A DNA stretch of 64,000 bases, from positions 6,339-70,338 of the forward strand of contig DATMGE010000014.1 in the NCBI GenBank assembly GCA_035555795.1, in the 5' to 3' direction. Shown one piece after another: positions 25,390-33,615 of the stretch. Under the pieces are notes generated by a model that had not been told where the DNA came from, made no database searches, and saw nothing but the letters and a program-made list of their open reading frames with translations. The position numbers were made by a program, and so were the translations under genes. Numbering within the stretch: the stretch's first letter is position 1; each line of letters begins with the position of its first letter. Source of the DNA: RCIO01 sp035555795 (lineage in GTDB: Bacteria > Pseudomonadota > Alphaproteobacteria > Rhizobiales > Rhizobiaceae).

Positions 25390-26889
25390 ATGGACAAGCC
25401 CATCTTTCCCCAACCGATCGATTCCGTGGTCTATCCGGACCCCTATCCGCGCGAGACGTTCACCGACGCGAAGGCCGCGGTGGACGCGCTGAAGGTGCTC
25501 TATGAACGCAACACGGCCTTCCTGCGCGATGCGTTCCAGACGCTGACCGGCGGCGGCGAGACGACGAGCCGCTTCCGCGCCTTCTATCCCGAAATCAGCA
25601 TCGCGATCTCATCTTACACGCATGTGGATTCGCGCCTCGCCTTCGGCCACATGCCGCAGCCGGGCTATTATTCGACCACCGTCACCCGGCCGGACCTGTT
25701 CGAGAATTATCTGGTCGAGCAGTTGCGGCAGATCATCCGCAATCACGGCGTGCCGGTGACGATCTCGGAATCGGAGCGGCCGATCCCGCTGCATTTCGCC
25801 TTCCTCGAAGGCACGCATGTGGATGGCAGCATCGCCGACCGCATCCAGCGGCCCCTGCGCGACATATTCGATGTGCCTGACCTCAACGCCACCGACGACC
25901 TGATCGCCAACGGCACCTATGAGCCGGTGCCCGGCGAGCCGATGCCGCTGGCGCCCTTCACCGCGCAGCGCATCGACTATTCGCTGCATCGGCTGTCGCA
26001 CTATACCGCGACCAGCCCGAAGCACTTCCAGAACTTCGTCCTGTTCACCAATTACCAGTTCTATATCGACGAGTTCTGCGCACATGCCCGCGCGCTGATG
26101 GCCGCCGGCGGCGAAGGCTATGCGGCCTTCGTGGAGCCCGGCAATGTGGTGACGAGGCCGGGCGAGGCATCGCCGCATGAGGGCACGCCCCAGCGCCTGC
26201 CGCAGATGCCGGCCTATCATCTGGTGAAGCCAGGCCATGGCGGCATCACCATGGTCAATATCGGCGTCGGCCCCTCCAATGCCAAGACGATCACCGACCA
26301 TATCGCGGTGCTGCGGCCGCATGCCTGGCTGATGCTGGGTCACTGCGCCGGCCTGCGCAACACACAGGCGCTGGGCGACTATGTGCTGGCCCACGCCTAT
26401 GTGCGCGAGGACCATGTGCTGGACGACGACCTGCCGGTGTGGGTGCCGATCCCGGCGCTGGCCGAGGTGCAAGTGGCGCTGGAAGAGGCGGTGGCCGAGG
26501 TGACGGGCCTTTCGGGCTATGAGCTCAAGCGCGTCATGCGCACCGGCACGGTGGCGACCATCGACAACCGCAACTGGGAACTGCGCGAGCAGCGCGGACC
26601 GGTGCAGCGGCTTTCGCAGTCGCGCGCCATCGCGCTCGACATGGAATCGGCCACGATCGCCGCCAACGGCTTCCGCTTCCGCGTGCCCTACGGGACGCTT
26701 CTATGCGTGTCCGACAAGCCGCTGCATGGCGAATTGAAGCTGCCGGGCATGGCGACCGAATTCTACAAGCGACAGGTGTCACAGCATCTCAGGATCGGCA
26801 TCCGCGCCGTGGAGAAACTGGCAGAGATGCCGTCGGAGCGGCTGCATTCGCGCAAGCTCAGAAGCTTTTCGGAAACCGCCTTCCAGTAG
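25390..26889 (+). CDS. amn: AMP nucleosidase
   Basis: Hydrolyses AMP to adenine and ribose 5-phosphate, controlling adenylate pools. The 499-residue length equals the bacterial family. The N-terminal AMP nucleosidase domain (FRAFYPEISIAISSYTHVDSR, RPIPLHFAF) is followed by the phosphorylase-like catalytic domain (MVNIGVGPSNAKTITDHIAVLRPHAWLMLGHCAGLR; GDYVLAHAYVREDHVLD; ALDMESATIAANGFRFRVPYGTLLCVSDKPLHGE). The conserved DMESA motif and C-terminal SDKPLHG are complete. No ribosome-binding site precedes the ATG, while a TATAAT box ends five bases before it, hinting at leaderless translation. Confidence 0.96.
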   Translation: MDKPIFPQPIDSVVYPDPYPRETFTDAKAAVDALKVLYERNTAFLRDAFQTLTGGGETTSRFRAFYPEISIAISSYTHVDSRLAFGHMPQPGYYSTTVTRPDLFENYLVEQLRQIIRNHGVPVTISESERPIPLHFAFLEGTHVDGSIADRIQRPLRDIFDVPDLNATDDLIANGTYEPVPGEPMPLAPFTAQRIDYSLHRLSHYTATSPKHFQNFVLFTNYQFYIDEFCAHARALMAAGGEGYAAFVEPGNVVTRPGEASPHEGTPQRLPQMPAYHLVKPGHGGITMVNIGVGPSNAKTITDHIAVLRPHAWLMLGHCAGLRNTQALGDYVLAHAYVREDHVLDDDLPVWVPIPALAEVQVALEEAVAEVTGLSGYELKRVMRTGTVATIDNRNWELREQRGPVQRLSQSRAIALDMESATIAANGFRFRVPYGTLLCVSDKPLHGELKLPGMATEFYKRQVSQHLRIGIRAVEKLAEMPSERLHSRKLRSFSETAFQ

Positions 26890-26969
26890 AATGGGCCTGC
26901 GGGCACCAGCGTCACGACGCTGCCCCATTGTCGCGCTTGGAGAGCCGGCGGTCTGCGACGGATGGATTC

Positions 26970-27977
26970 ATGTTTCTCGGCAAGCCTGTGAAATGGTGGC
27001 TGGCGCTGGCGATCCTGCTTTGCGGGCTCGGCGTCGCCGTGCTGGTCTATGCCGGCTTCCTCGGCCAATGGCATGCGGCCTTCGATACGCTGGCGCATTT
27101 CCGCATGCATCTTGCGGCGGGAGTGGTGGTGGCGGCGCTGCTGCTGGCGATCTTCCGGGGCTGGCGGCTCTCGGCGGCCGGCCTTGTGGCAGCCGCCCTG
27201 CTGCCGGTCTTGCTGACGCTCGGCCTGCCGGAGCTGAAGTGGAGCGGCACGGCCAATGCCGCGCCGGACAATGCACCGCGCTACAGGATGCTGCATCTCA
27301 ACCTGCGTTTCGACAATCCCGACAAGAGCGCGGTGCTATCGATGATCGGGCGCGAGAAGCCGGATATCGTCACGCTGATCGAGGTTTCGCCGCAGTGGGA
27401 GCCGCGGCTGGAGGTGCTGGGCGCGGCCTACCCCTACCGGTTGCGCTGCCATCAGGATTCGCGCAATGGCGGCGTGGCGATCCTGTCGCGCCGGCCCTTC
27501 GCGCAAGGCGGGCGGCAGGAATGCAAGGATGACGGGTCGCTGGCGCTCGCTACCGTTGATTTCGGCGGGCAGGCGGTGGACGTGGTGGCGCTGCATATCG
27601 GCTGGCCCTGGCCTTTCTGGCAGAAATGGCAGGTGGACAACGCCGCGCAGACGCTCGCCACGCTGGGGCCGACCGCCATTCTCGGCGGCGACTTCAACGC
27701 CACGCCGTGGAGCGTGATGGCGCAGCGCGTGGCTGCGAGCGGGGGCTTGCGCTTCACGCGCTGGGTGGGGCCGACTTGGATAGACCGCCGCGCGCCCGAC
27801 ATGCTGCGGCCCTATATCGGACTGCCGATCGACCATATTCTGGTGAAAGGCGCGGTGATGGAACAGCCGCCGCACCGGCTTGGCAATGTCGGCTCGGACC
27901 ATCTGCCTGTCGTGATGGATTTCACCCTGCTGCCGACCGAGGAAGCGCCGGCGGTGCAGCAGGCGGGGCTTCAATAG
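26970..27977 (+). CDS. Endonuclease/exonuclease/phosphatase family membrane protein
   Basis: A 335-residue protein with three N-terminal membrane helices (WWLALAILLCGLGVAVLVYAG; LAAGVVVAALLLAIF; GLVAAALLPVLLTLG) and a C-terminal EEP phosphohydrolase domain outside. The EEP motifs are present: LHLNLRFDN, VTLIEVS with the metal-binding Glu, NGGVAILSR, LGGDFNATPWS and the terminal GSDHLPVVMDF with Ser-Asp-His. This arrangement is common for envelope-located EEP proteins in alphaproteobacteria; the substrate (phospholipid, nucleotide or other phosphodiester) is unknown. A ribosome-binding site is weak (GGATGGATTC). Confidence 0.88.
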   Translation: MFLGKPVKWWLALAILLCGLGVAVLVYAGFLGQWHAAFDTLAHFRMHLAAGVVVAALLLAIFRGWRLSAAGLVAAALLPVLLTLGLPELKWSGTANAAPDNAPRYRMLHLNLRFDNPDKSAVLSMIGREKPDIVTLIEVSPQWEPRLEVLGAAYPYRLRCHQDSRNGGVAILSRRPFAQGGRQECKDDGSLALATVDFGGQAVDVVALHIGWPWPFWQKWQVDNAAQTLATLGPTAILGGDFNATPWSVMAQRVAASGGLRFTRWVGPTWIDRRAPDMLRPYIGLPIDHILVKGAVMEQPPHRLGNVGSDHLPVVMDFTLLPTEEAPAVQQAGLQ

Positions 27978-28028
27978 TCCGTCTTATAGCCTTGACGTTT
28001 GCGCCACCCCTCATCGCCCTGCCGGGCA

Positions 28029-28052
28029 CTTCTCCCCGTGAACGGGGAGAAG
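28029..28052. repeat. Palindromic intergenic element, possible bidirectional terminator
   Basis: CTTCTCCCCGT and ACGGGGAGAAG form an 11-bp stem around GA, between the convergent EEP and ETF-QO genes. The core and the flanking CCCTCATCGCCCTGCCGGGCA resemble a palindromic repeat scattered in Mesorhizobium-like genomes (from memory). Confidence 0.6.
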
Positions 28053-28122
28053 AATGCCGTCCGCTCGCTTTCCGCATCTTCTGCCAGGTCGATGATTGGC
28101 GAAACCGGATGAGGGCGCTGCC

Positions 28123-29817
28123 TCACATATTCATATAGACTGGTCCCTCGCCGCCCTGCGGCGGGACCCAGTTGATGTTCTGGTTCGGATCCTTGATGTC
28201 GCAGGTCTTGCAGTGGACGCAGTTCTGCGCGTTGATGACGAAGCGCGCATCGGTGCTTTCGCGTTGCGCCTCGGGCGCGAGCCCGGCGACGGAATTGCCT
28301 TCGCCATCCACCCATTCATAGACGCCGGCGGGGCAATAGCGCGTCGAAGGGCCGGCGAAGACGTCATATTCGGACCTCTCCTGCAGTTCCGGGTCCTTCA
28401 CCTGAAGATGGACCGGCTGGTCCTCCTCGTGATTGGTGTTTGAGAGGAAGACCGAGGAAAGCCGGTCGAAGGTCAACTGGCCGTCGGGCCTCGGATAGGC
28501 GATGCGCTTGTGTCCGGCAGCGGGGTCGAGCGATGCGTAATCGGCCTTGCCATGCTTCAGCGTGCCGAAGGGCGAGACGCCGAACAGCGTGTTGAGCCAC
28601 ATGTCGATGCCGCCGATGGCAACGCCGAACAGGCCGAATTTCGACCAGAACGGCTTGACGTTGCGCACCTTCCTGAGGTCGCGGCCGATGTCGGAGCCGC
28701 GCCATGCCTGCTCGTAGGAAAGCAGCTCGTCATTGGCCCTGCCCTCGGCAAGTGCGGCCGCGGCATGTTCGGCCGCCATCATGCCGGAGAGCACGGCGTT
28801 GTGGGAGCCCTTGATGCGCGGCAGGTTCACGAAGCCGGCCGAGCAGCCGATGAGCACGCCGCCGGGGAAGGAGAGCTTCGGCACCGACTGCCAGCCGCCC
28901 TCGGTAATGGCGCGCGCGCCATAGCCGATGCGCTTGCCGCCCTCGAAGGTGTCGCGGATGGCCGGATGCGTCTTGAAGCGCTGGAACTCCTCGAAGGGCG
29001 AGATGTAGGGGTTCTTGTAGTTCAGGTGCACGACGAAGCCGACCGCGACCGTATTGTCGTCGAGATGATAGAGGAACGATCCGCCACCGGTCTTCATGTC
29101 GAGCGGCCAGCCGAAGGAATGCTGCACGAGGCCGGGCTTGCTCTTCTCTGGCGCGACCTGCCACAGTTCCTTCAGGCCGATGCCAAATTTCTGCGGCTCG
29201 CGGCCTGCCGACAGGTCGTATCTGGCGATGAGCTGCTTGGCGAGCGAGCCGCGCACGCCCTCGCCGATCATCACATATTTGCCGAGCAGCGCCATACCCG
29301 GAGCGTAGTTCGGCCCCTGCGTGCCGTCGCGCTCGATGCCCATGTCGCCGGTGACGACGCCGATGACCGCGCCCTCGTCATTGTAGAGCACGTCCGCAGC
29401 CGCGAAGCCGGGATAGATTTCCACCCCCAGCGCCTCGGCATGGCCCGCCAGCCAACGGCAGACATTGCCCAGCGAGACGATGTAGTTGCCGTGATTGTTC
29501 ATCAGCGGCGGCATGATGATGTTGGGGATGCGGACCGAACCGGCGGGGCCCAGCACGAGGAAGTGGTCGGCGGTGACCGGGGTCTTGAACGGATGATCGC
29601 CTTCCTCGCGCCAGCCGGGAAGCAGGCGGTCGATGCCCACGGGATCGACGACGGCGCCCGACAGGATATGCGCACCGACCTCGCCGCCCTTTTCCAGCAC
29701 CACGACCGAAAGGTTTGGATCGAGCTGCTTGAGCCTGATCGCGGCGGAGAGACCGGCCGGGCCTGCGCCGACGATCACCACGTCGAATTCCATGCTCTCG
29801 CGTTCGACTTCGCTCAT
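28123..29817 (-). CDS. Electron transfer flavoprotein-ubiquinone oxidoreductase (ETF-QO)
   Basis: Inner-membrane-associated iron-sulfur flavoprotein that passes electrons from reduced ETF (fatty-acid and amino-acid acyl-CoA dehydrogenases) to ubiquinone. The 564-residue protein has the FAD dinucleotide fold at the start (FDVVIVGAGPAGLSAAIRL), LEKGGEVGAHILSGAV, and a C-terminal ferredoxin-like domain with the 4Fe-4S cysteines in CVHCKTCDIKDPNQN plus an upstream Cys in RYCPAGVY. GGAGGAATGA precedes ATG 29817. It is transcribed away from the uracil-DNA glycosylase gene, and a TTTACGTAAA palindrome lies in the gap. Confidence 0.97.
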   Translation of the reverse strand: MSEVERESMEFDVVIVGAGPAGLSAAIRLKQLDPNLSVVVLEKGGEVGAHILSGAVVDPVGIDRLLPGWREEGDHPFKTPVTADHFLVLGPAGSVRIPNIIMPPLMNNHGNYIVSLGNVCRWLAGHAEALGVEIYPGFAAADVLYNDEGAVIGVVTGDMGIERDGTQGPNYAPGMALLGKYVMIGEGVRGSLAKQLIARYDLSAGREPQKFGIGLKELWQVAPEKSKPGLVQHSFGWPLDMKTGGGSFLYHLDDNTVAVGFVVHLNYKNPYISPFEEFQRFKTHPAIRDTFEGGKRIGYGARAITEGGWQSVPKLSFPGGVLIGCSAGFVNLPRIKGSHNAVLSGMMAAEHAAAALAEGRANDELLSYEQAWRGSDIGRDLRKVRNVKPFWSKFGLFGVAIGGIDMWLNTLFGVSPFGTLKHGKADYASLDPAAGHKRIAYPRPDGQLTFDRLSSVFLSNTNHEEDQPVHLQVKDPELQERSEYDVFAGPSTRYCPAGVYEWVDGEGNSVAGLAPEAQRESTDARFVINAQNCVHCKTCDIKDPNQNINWVPPQGGEGPVYMNM

Positions 29818-29976
29818 TCATTCCTCCGCCGGCCCTTGGCGGGCCTGTTGATGTTCCGGTGCGGCATCTTTCACCGTTGCGATCCTCGCTATGCTGTAGC
29901 GGAAAGAATTCGCCGGCGGAACCGCAAGCATATCGACTGCGCAAATGCCGCACATGTCATCTCTGCGTATGCAGTA

Positions 29977-29986
29977 TTTACGTAAA
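29977..29986. promoter_or_regulatory. Palindrome TTTACGTAAA in the ETF-QO/UDG divergent region
   Basis: A perfect 10-bp palindrome in an A/T-rich pocket 160 bp upstream of ETF-QO and 64 bp upstream of the UDG start. The CGT half-sites recall operators of MerR-type LiuR regulators of branched-chain acyl-CoA genes. That link is from memory and is tentative. Confidence 0.35.
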
Positions 29987-30050
29987 CGTCAATTATTTGC
30001 AGATGCATGCCTGCTTGCATTGCGCGGCGGTACGGGCAAATGTGCCGCGC

Positions 30051-30926
30051 ATGACCCCATCCCGACAGGACTGGCACGGCGACCTCGGCGAGCTGCTGCG
30101 CTTCTATGCGGAAGCCGGCTATGACGAGGCCCTGGAGGACGCGCCGGTCGACCGTTTCGCCGAATCCGCCGCCCAGCGGAGCCGGCAGGAAGAGCAGCAG
30201 GCGCGGCCCCAGCCGGAGCGGCAGGCGGCACCGCGCAGCGAGCCGCAGCGCACCACTGCGACCAGACCCTCCTCCCCTTCCCCGGCGATGAAGGCGCCGG
30301 CTGCGGCTGTGCCCGACGAGCAGCAGGCAGCGGCAGCCCGCGCACTGGCGCGGCAGGCCGGTTCACTGGAGGAACTGCGTGCGATCCTTTCCACCTATGA
30401 CGGATGCAACCTGAAATTCACGGCGAAGAATCTCGTCTTCGCCGACGGCAACCCGGAAGCACCGATCATGTTCGTCGGCGAGGCGCCGGGGCGCGACGAG
30501 GACATCGAGGGCCTGCCCTTCGTCGGTCGGTCGGGGCAATTGCTGGACCGGATGATCGCGGCGATCGGGCTGGACCGGACATCGGCCTATATCAGCAATG
30601 TCATTCCCTGGCGGCCGCCGGGCAATCGCGACCCGTCGCCGCTGGAAACCGAAATCTGCCGTCCCTTCATCGAGCGGCAGATCGAACTGGTGAACCCGCG
30701 GGTGCTGGTGACCTTGGGCAACCCATCGACCAGGGCGCTGACCGGCCTGACCAACGGTATCACGCGCCTGCGCGGCAAATGGGTGGAGCATGTGACGCCG
30801 GGCGGCACGCGGATCGCGACCATGCCAACCCTGCACCCGGCCTATCTGCTGCGCAATCCCGCACACAAGAAGCTGGTCTGGCGCGACCTGCTGGAGATCA
30901 AGGCGCGGCTGCGCGAAACCGCATAG
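30051..30926 (+). CDS. Uracil-DNA glycosylase, family 4-like, lacking two Fe-S cysteines
   Basis: A 291-residue base-excision repair enzyme. An N-terminal acidic and Gln/Pro/Ala-rich region (residues 1-100) precedes the catalytic domain, which has motif GEAPGRDEDIEGLPFVGRSGQ and the C-terminal HPAYLLR motif of SPO1-type/family 4 UDGs. Family 4 normally binds a 4Fe-4S cluster through four cysteines. Here the first is Tyr116, the second is Cys119, the third is Trp187 (NVIPWRPPGNR where NVVKCRPP is usual) and the fourth is Cys203. The cluster is therefore unlikely. ATG at 30051 is chosen because upstream sequence is intergenic in character. From memory, rhizobial homologues share this change. 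Confidence 0.88.
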   Translation: MTPSRQDWHGDLGELLRFYAEAGYDEALEDAPVDRFAESAAQRSRQEEQQARPQPERQAAPRSEPQRTTATRPSSPSPAMKAPAAAVPDEQQAAAARALARQAGSLEELRAILSTYDGCNLKFTAKNLVFADGNPEAPIMFVGEAPGRDEDIEGLPFVGRSGQLLDRMIAAIGLDRTSAYISNVIPWRPPGNRDPSPLETEICRPFIERQIELVNPRVLVTLGNPSTRALTGLTNGITRLRGKWVEHVTPGGTRIATMPTLHPAYLLRNPAHKKLVWRDLLEIKARLRETA

Positions 30927-31001
30927 ACAAACGTCATCGCGATGCAACCGATCGGCCCGTCACGCGTTCCTGCGTCACCGATACAATCGAGGGGCATCTT
31001 C

Positions 31002-31253
31002 ATGGGCATTATCTGGACCATCATCATCGGCTTCGTCGCGGGCGTGGTCGCGAAATTTCTCGTACCCGGCGACAATGAGCCGAAAGGCTTCATCCTGACG
31101 ACGATCCTGGGCATCGTGGGTGCCTTCGTCGCCTCCTATCTCGGGCAAGCACTGGGATGGTACAACGCCAATGAAGGCGCCGGCTTCATCGGCGCCATCG
31201 TCGGCGCCGTAATTCTCCTGCTCATTTGGGGCGCCGTTTCCCGGCGCGCCTAG
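31002..31253 (+). CDS. GlsB/YeaQ/YmgE family stress-response membrane protein
   Basis: An 83-residue transglycosylase-associated (Tag) family membrane protein with three predicted helices: GIIWTIIIGFVAGVVAKF, ILTTILGIVGAFVASYLG and FIGAIVGAVILLLIWGAV. The signature VAKFLVPGDNEPKGFILTTILGI is clear. GAGGGG lies 11 bases before ATG 31002. These proteins are linked to general envelope stress in enterobacteria and Gram-positives; the mechanism is not known. The YidB-type gene follows 27 bp downstream, so the two form a likely operon. Confidence 0.93.
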   Translation: MGIIWTIIIGFVAGVVAKFLVPGDNEPKGFILTTILGIVGAFVASYLGQALGWYNANEGAGFIGAIVGAVILLLIWGAVSRRA

Positions 31254-31280
31254 ATTTCACCGGACAGAAAGGAACCAATC

Positions 31281-31763
31281 ATGGCTTCCCGCAACACAAT
31301 GCCGTCGCTTGCGGCACTTCTCGGCCTTCTCGCGGTCGCCGGATACCAGAACCGCGACAAACTGGGGCAGATCCTTCAGGACGCGAAGGGCAATGCCGAG
31401 GGTGAAGGTGGACTTCTCGACAAGATCGGAACCATGTTCGGCGGTGGCGAAGGCTCGCTCAGCAAGGGTGTCGGAGAGCTCGTCGACACGTTCAAGAATG
31501 GCGGACATCAGGAGACTGCGGATTCCTGGGTGAGCGCCGATGCGGAAACCAAGGGCATCTCGCCCGAGCAGGTCGAATCGACGATCGGCAGGGATACGCT
31601 TCAGGAACTGTCTGCGAAGACCGGCCTCGACTATGACGAGCTGCTGAAGCGCCTTTCGTCGTCGATCCCCGAAGCCGTCAACAAGATGACGCCGAACGGG
31701 CAGTTTCCGCAGGACGACAACCAGGTCCGGCAGTTCCTCGGCGGAGCGCCGCGTCCCGCATAG
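31281..31763 (+). CDS. YidB family (DUF937) protein
   Basis: A 160-residue protein of the YidB/DUF937 family. It opens with a short hydrophobic segment (SLAALLGLLAVAGYQNRDKLG), then a Gly-rich linker. The family core follows: LVDTFKNGGHQETADSWV, a SPEQVESTIGRDTLQELSAKTGLDYDELLKRL helix pair and VNKMTPNGQFP. The biochemical role is unknown; YidB-like domains often occur near stress or envelope genes, as here next to the GlsB-type gene. A strong terminator follows. Confidence 0.9.
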   Translation: MASRNTMPSLAALLGLLAVAGYQNRDKLGQILQDAKGNAEGEGGLLDKIGTMFGGGEGSLSKGVGELVDTFKNGGHQETADSWVSADAETKGISPEQVESTIGRDTLQELSAKTGLDYDELLKRLSSSIPEAVNKMTPNGQFPQDDNQVRQFLGGAPRPA

Positions 31764-31780
31764 TCGCTGGAATATCCCGA

Positions 31781-31806
31781 GGGAGGCGCGATGACGCCTC
31801 CCTTTT
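31781..31806 (+). terminator. Rho-independent terminator of the GlsB-YidB unit
   Basis: GGGAGGCG / CGCCTCCC perfect 8-bp stem with a six-base loop followed by TTTT, 18 bp after the yidB-like stop codon. Confidence 0.85.
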
Positions 31807-31901
31807 CGCGTGGCCGGAACAGCCCTTGTCGGGACTGATCTGGACTTGCCGTGCCTTTGTCCATCCGGCAGGAAGCAGGAAAGATCACCGGAGTGGCTGT
31901 A

Positions 31902-32156
31902 ATGAAATGGACCTTGCCCGTTCTGCTTGGCCTGCTGATCGCCGGCTGCACCACCACGCCCGAGGAGCAGAGACGCCTCGACGAGGAGAAGTGCCGGAGC
32001 TACGGCTTCACCCGCAAGAACGATGCCTTCGCCGAATGCCTGCAACGGATCGAGCTCGACAGGCGTGCGGCTTTCCGCGCCAGTTCCGTCTCCCGCGATC
32101 CGTGGATGTGGGCGCCGCCGCCGCGCGTGATCGTCGTCGATCGCAACAGGGGCTAG
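31902..32156 (+). CDS. Small predicted lipoprotein
   Basis: An 84-residue protein with a short lipoprotein signal (MKWTLPVLLGLLIAGC, Cys16). The mature part carries a charged helix (EEQRRLDEEKCRSYGFTRKNDAFAECLQRIELDRRA) with two conserved cysteines, then WAPPPRVIVVDRNRG. The pattern K-C-x-S-Y-G-F...F-A-x-C-L-Q recurs in many rhizobial small lipoproteins of unknown role. ATG at 31902 is preferred to an upstream start at 31851 because only the former exposes the signal peptide at the N-terminus. Confidence 0.8.
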   Translation: MKWTLPVLLGLLIAGCTTTPEEQRRLDEEKCRSYGFTRKNDAFAECLQRIELDRRAAFRASSVSRDPWMWAPPPRVIVVDRNRG

Positions 32157-32162
32157 CGCAAC

Positions 32163-32252
32163 TCTGGAAAGGTGCGCAGTTTTGCGTCCGGATTTTTCTT
32201 AGAACAAAGAGATCGAGCATTCCCGCGATTCCATGAGAAACGGAAATGCTCC
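32163..32252 (+). repeat. Dispersed intergenic palindromic repeat, copy A
   Basis: Contains TTTGCGTCCGGA and AACAAAGAGAT, both identical to copy B at 47.3 kb, and is bounded by the partly complementary GAGCATTCCCG / CGGAAATGCTC. It lies between a lipoprotein gene and a convergent membrane protein gene. Confidence 0.65.
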
Positions 32253-32291
32253 AGGTGGTGCGCGCCGGCTGCCAGACCGGCGCGCGCTCAT

Positions 32292-32690
32292 TCAGGCGGC
32301 AGCCAGCCTGCCACGGCGCAGCCCCATGAACTGCAGTTCGGCCAGAACCGCCACGGCGGCAGCCTGAACCAGCAGGAAGGCGATGCCGAGCACGTTGGGC
32401 GTGACAAGGCCGGCGACGAGGATCGCCACCGAAGCCACTACCCACAATCCGTTGATCGCGATCACATCGATGAGCAACAGGCGCGACAGCTCGGCGCGAC
32501 GCGACAGCGCAAACAGAAATGCCGACCAAGGCAGCAGGAATAAGCCGGCCCAGAAGAGCAGAGGCTGAGGAAGCCCCAGCAATGGGGCCAGGAGGCCTGC
32601 ACCGAGCACGCTCACGGCGCCCGCAGCCAGGCTCATGGCGGCATCGACGGCCAGCACATTGCGCAGGAAAGGATTGATCGCAACAGACAT
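32292..32690 (-). CDS. Four-helix membrane protein of unknown function
   Basis: A 132-residue protein that is almost entirely hydrophobic, with four predicted membrane helices (LAVDAAMSLAAGAVSVLG; LLFWAGLFLLPWSAFLFAL; LLLIDVIAINGLWVVASVAI; VLGIAFLLVQAAAVAVLAEL). GGAG lies seven bases before ATG 32690. It is transcribed divergently from an XRE-family regulator, and a perfect palindrome sits between them, so it is the likely target of that regulator. I recognise no function beyond this. Confidence 0.82.
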   Translation of the reverse strand: MSVAINPFLRNVLAVDAAMSLAAGAVSVLGAGLLAPLLGLPQPLLFWAGLFLLPWSAFLFALSRRAELSRLLLIDVIAINGLWVVASVAILVAGLVTPNVLGIAFLLVQAAAVAVLAELQFMGLRRGRLAAA

Positions 32691-32771
32691 GATCTTTCTC
32701 CATATTGGCCGGCGGCGAACCGTTCGCGACCGGCGATGAGGCGACACTGCCGTGATGCGGGACGGGATGCG

Positions 32772-32788
32772 ATTACCTGCCAGGTAAT
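32772..32788. promoter_or_regulatory. Perfect palindromic operator candidate for the XRE regulator
   Basis: ATTACCTG-C-CAGGTAAT: eight-base arms with one central base, in the 132-bp gap between the divergent membrane protein and XRE genes. It lies 34 bp before the regulator start, well placed for control of both. Confidence 0.65.
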
Positions 32789-32822
32789 GGAAATGATGAA
32801 TTGTCGGGGATAGAGTCCGGAC

Positions 32823-33611
32823 ATGAACAGCAACCATGCAGGAACAATGATCCGTGAATGGCGCACGCGGCGGCGGCTCAGCCAGCTCGACCTCGCAGCC
32901 GAAGCGGAGATCTCGCAGCGCCATCTGAGCTTCATGGAGAGCGGGCGTGCAAAGCCGTCGCGCGAGATGGCGCTACATCTGGCGGAACGCCTCGACATGC
33001 CGCTGCGCCACCGCAACCTGCTGCTGCTGACGGCCGGCTATGCGCCGGGCTTCAGCGAGCGCGAGCTGGATGACGATGCGCTCGAACCGGCGATGCGGGC
33101 GGTGGAGCGCGTGCTCGCCGCGCACGAACCGAACCCTGCGATCGCGGTGGACCGCCAGTGGAACTTGATCCGCGGCAACCGGGCGATCGGGCCCTTCATG
33201 GCGGTGGCGGATGCGCAACTGCTCGCGCCGCCGGCGAATGTGTTGCGGCTCAGCCTGCACCCGAAGGGGCTTGCGCCCTACATCGCCAATCTGGCCGCGT
33301 GGCGCGCGCATCTGCTGCACCGGCTCGCCCGGCAGAACGAGACCTTCGCCGATCCGGCGATGCAGGCACTCGAAGCGGAATTGCGCGGCTATCCGGGCGG
33401 CGTTTCGAAGGCGCCGGTCGTGCATGACGTGGCGGCCGACATCGCCGTGCCGCTCCAGCTCGACATTGGCGGCGCGCGCCTGTCCTTCATCACGACCATC
33501 ACCGTGTTCGGCACGCCGCTCGACGTGACGCTGTCGGAACTGGCGATGGAAACATTCTTCCCCGCCGACGAGGCGACGGCCGCCTATCTGCAGGCAATGC
33601 CGCTCGGCTGA
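32823..33611 (+). CDS. XRE family transcriptional regulator with MmyB-like ligand-binding domain
   Basis: A 262-residue DNA-binding protein. The N-terminal HTH_XRE domain (MIREWRTRRRLSQLDLAAEAEISQRHLSFMESGRAKPSREM) has a canonical recognition helix, and the rest (from about residue 100, AIAVDRQWNLIRGNRA to ETFFPADEATAAYLQAM) matches the MmyB-like PAS-type ligand domain found in actinobacterial and alphaproteobacterial regulators, some of which bind fatty acids. Divergent orientation to a small membrane protein, with the palindrome between them, suggests autoregulation plus control of that gene. The 3' end abuts a convergent transporter gene (4-bp gap). Confidence 0.92.
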   Translation: MNSNHAGTMIREWRTRRRLSQLDLAAEAEISQRHLSFMESGRAKPSREMALHLAERLDMPLRHRNLLLLTAGYAPGFSERELDDDALEPAMRAVERVLAAHEPNPAIAVDRQWNLIRGNRAIGPFMAVADAQLLAPPANVLRLSLHPKGLAPYIANLAAWRAHLLHRLARQNETFADPAMQALEAELRGYPGGVSKAPVVHDVAADIAVPLQLDIGGARLSFITTITVFGTPLDVTLSELAMETFFPADEATAAYLQAMPLG

Positions 33612-33615
33612 CCGA

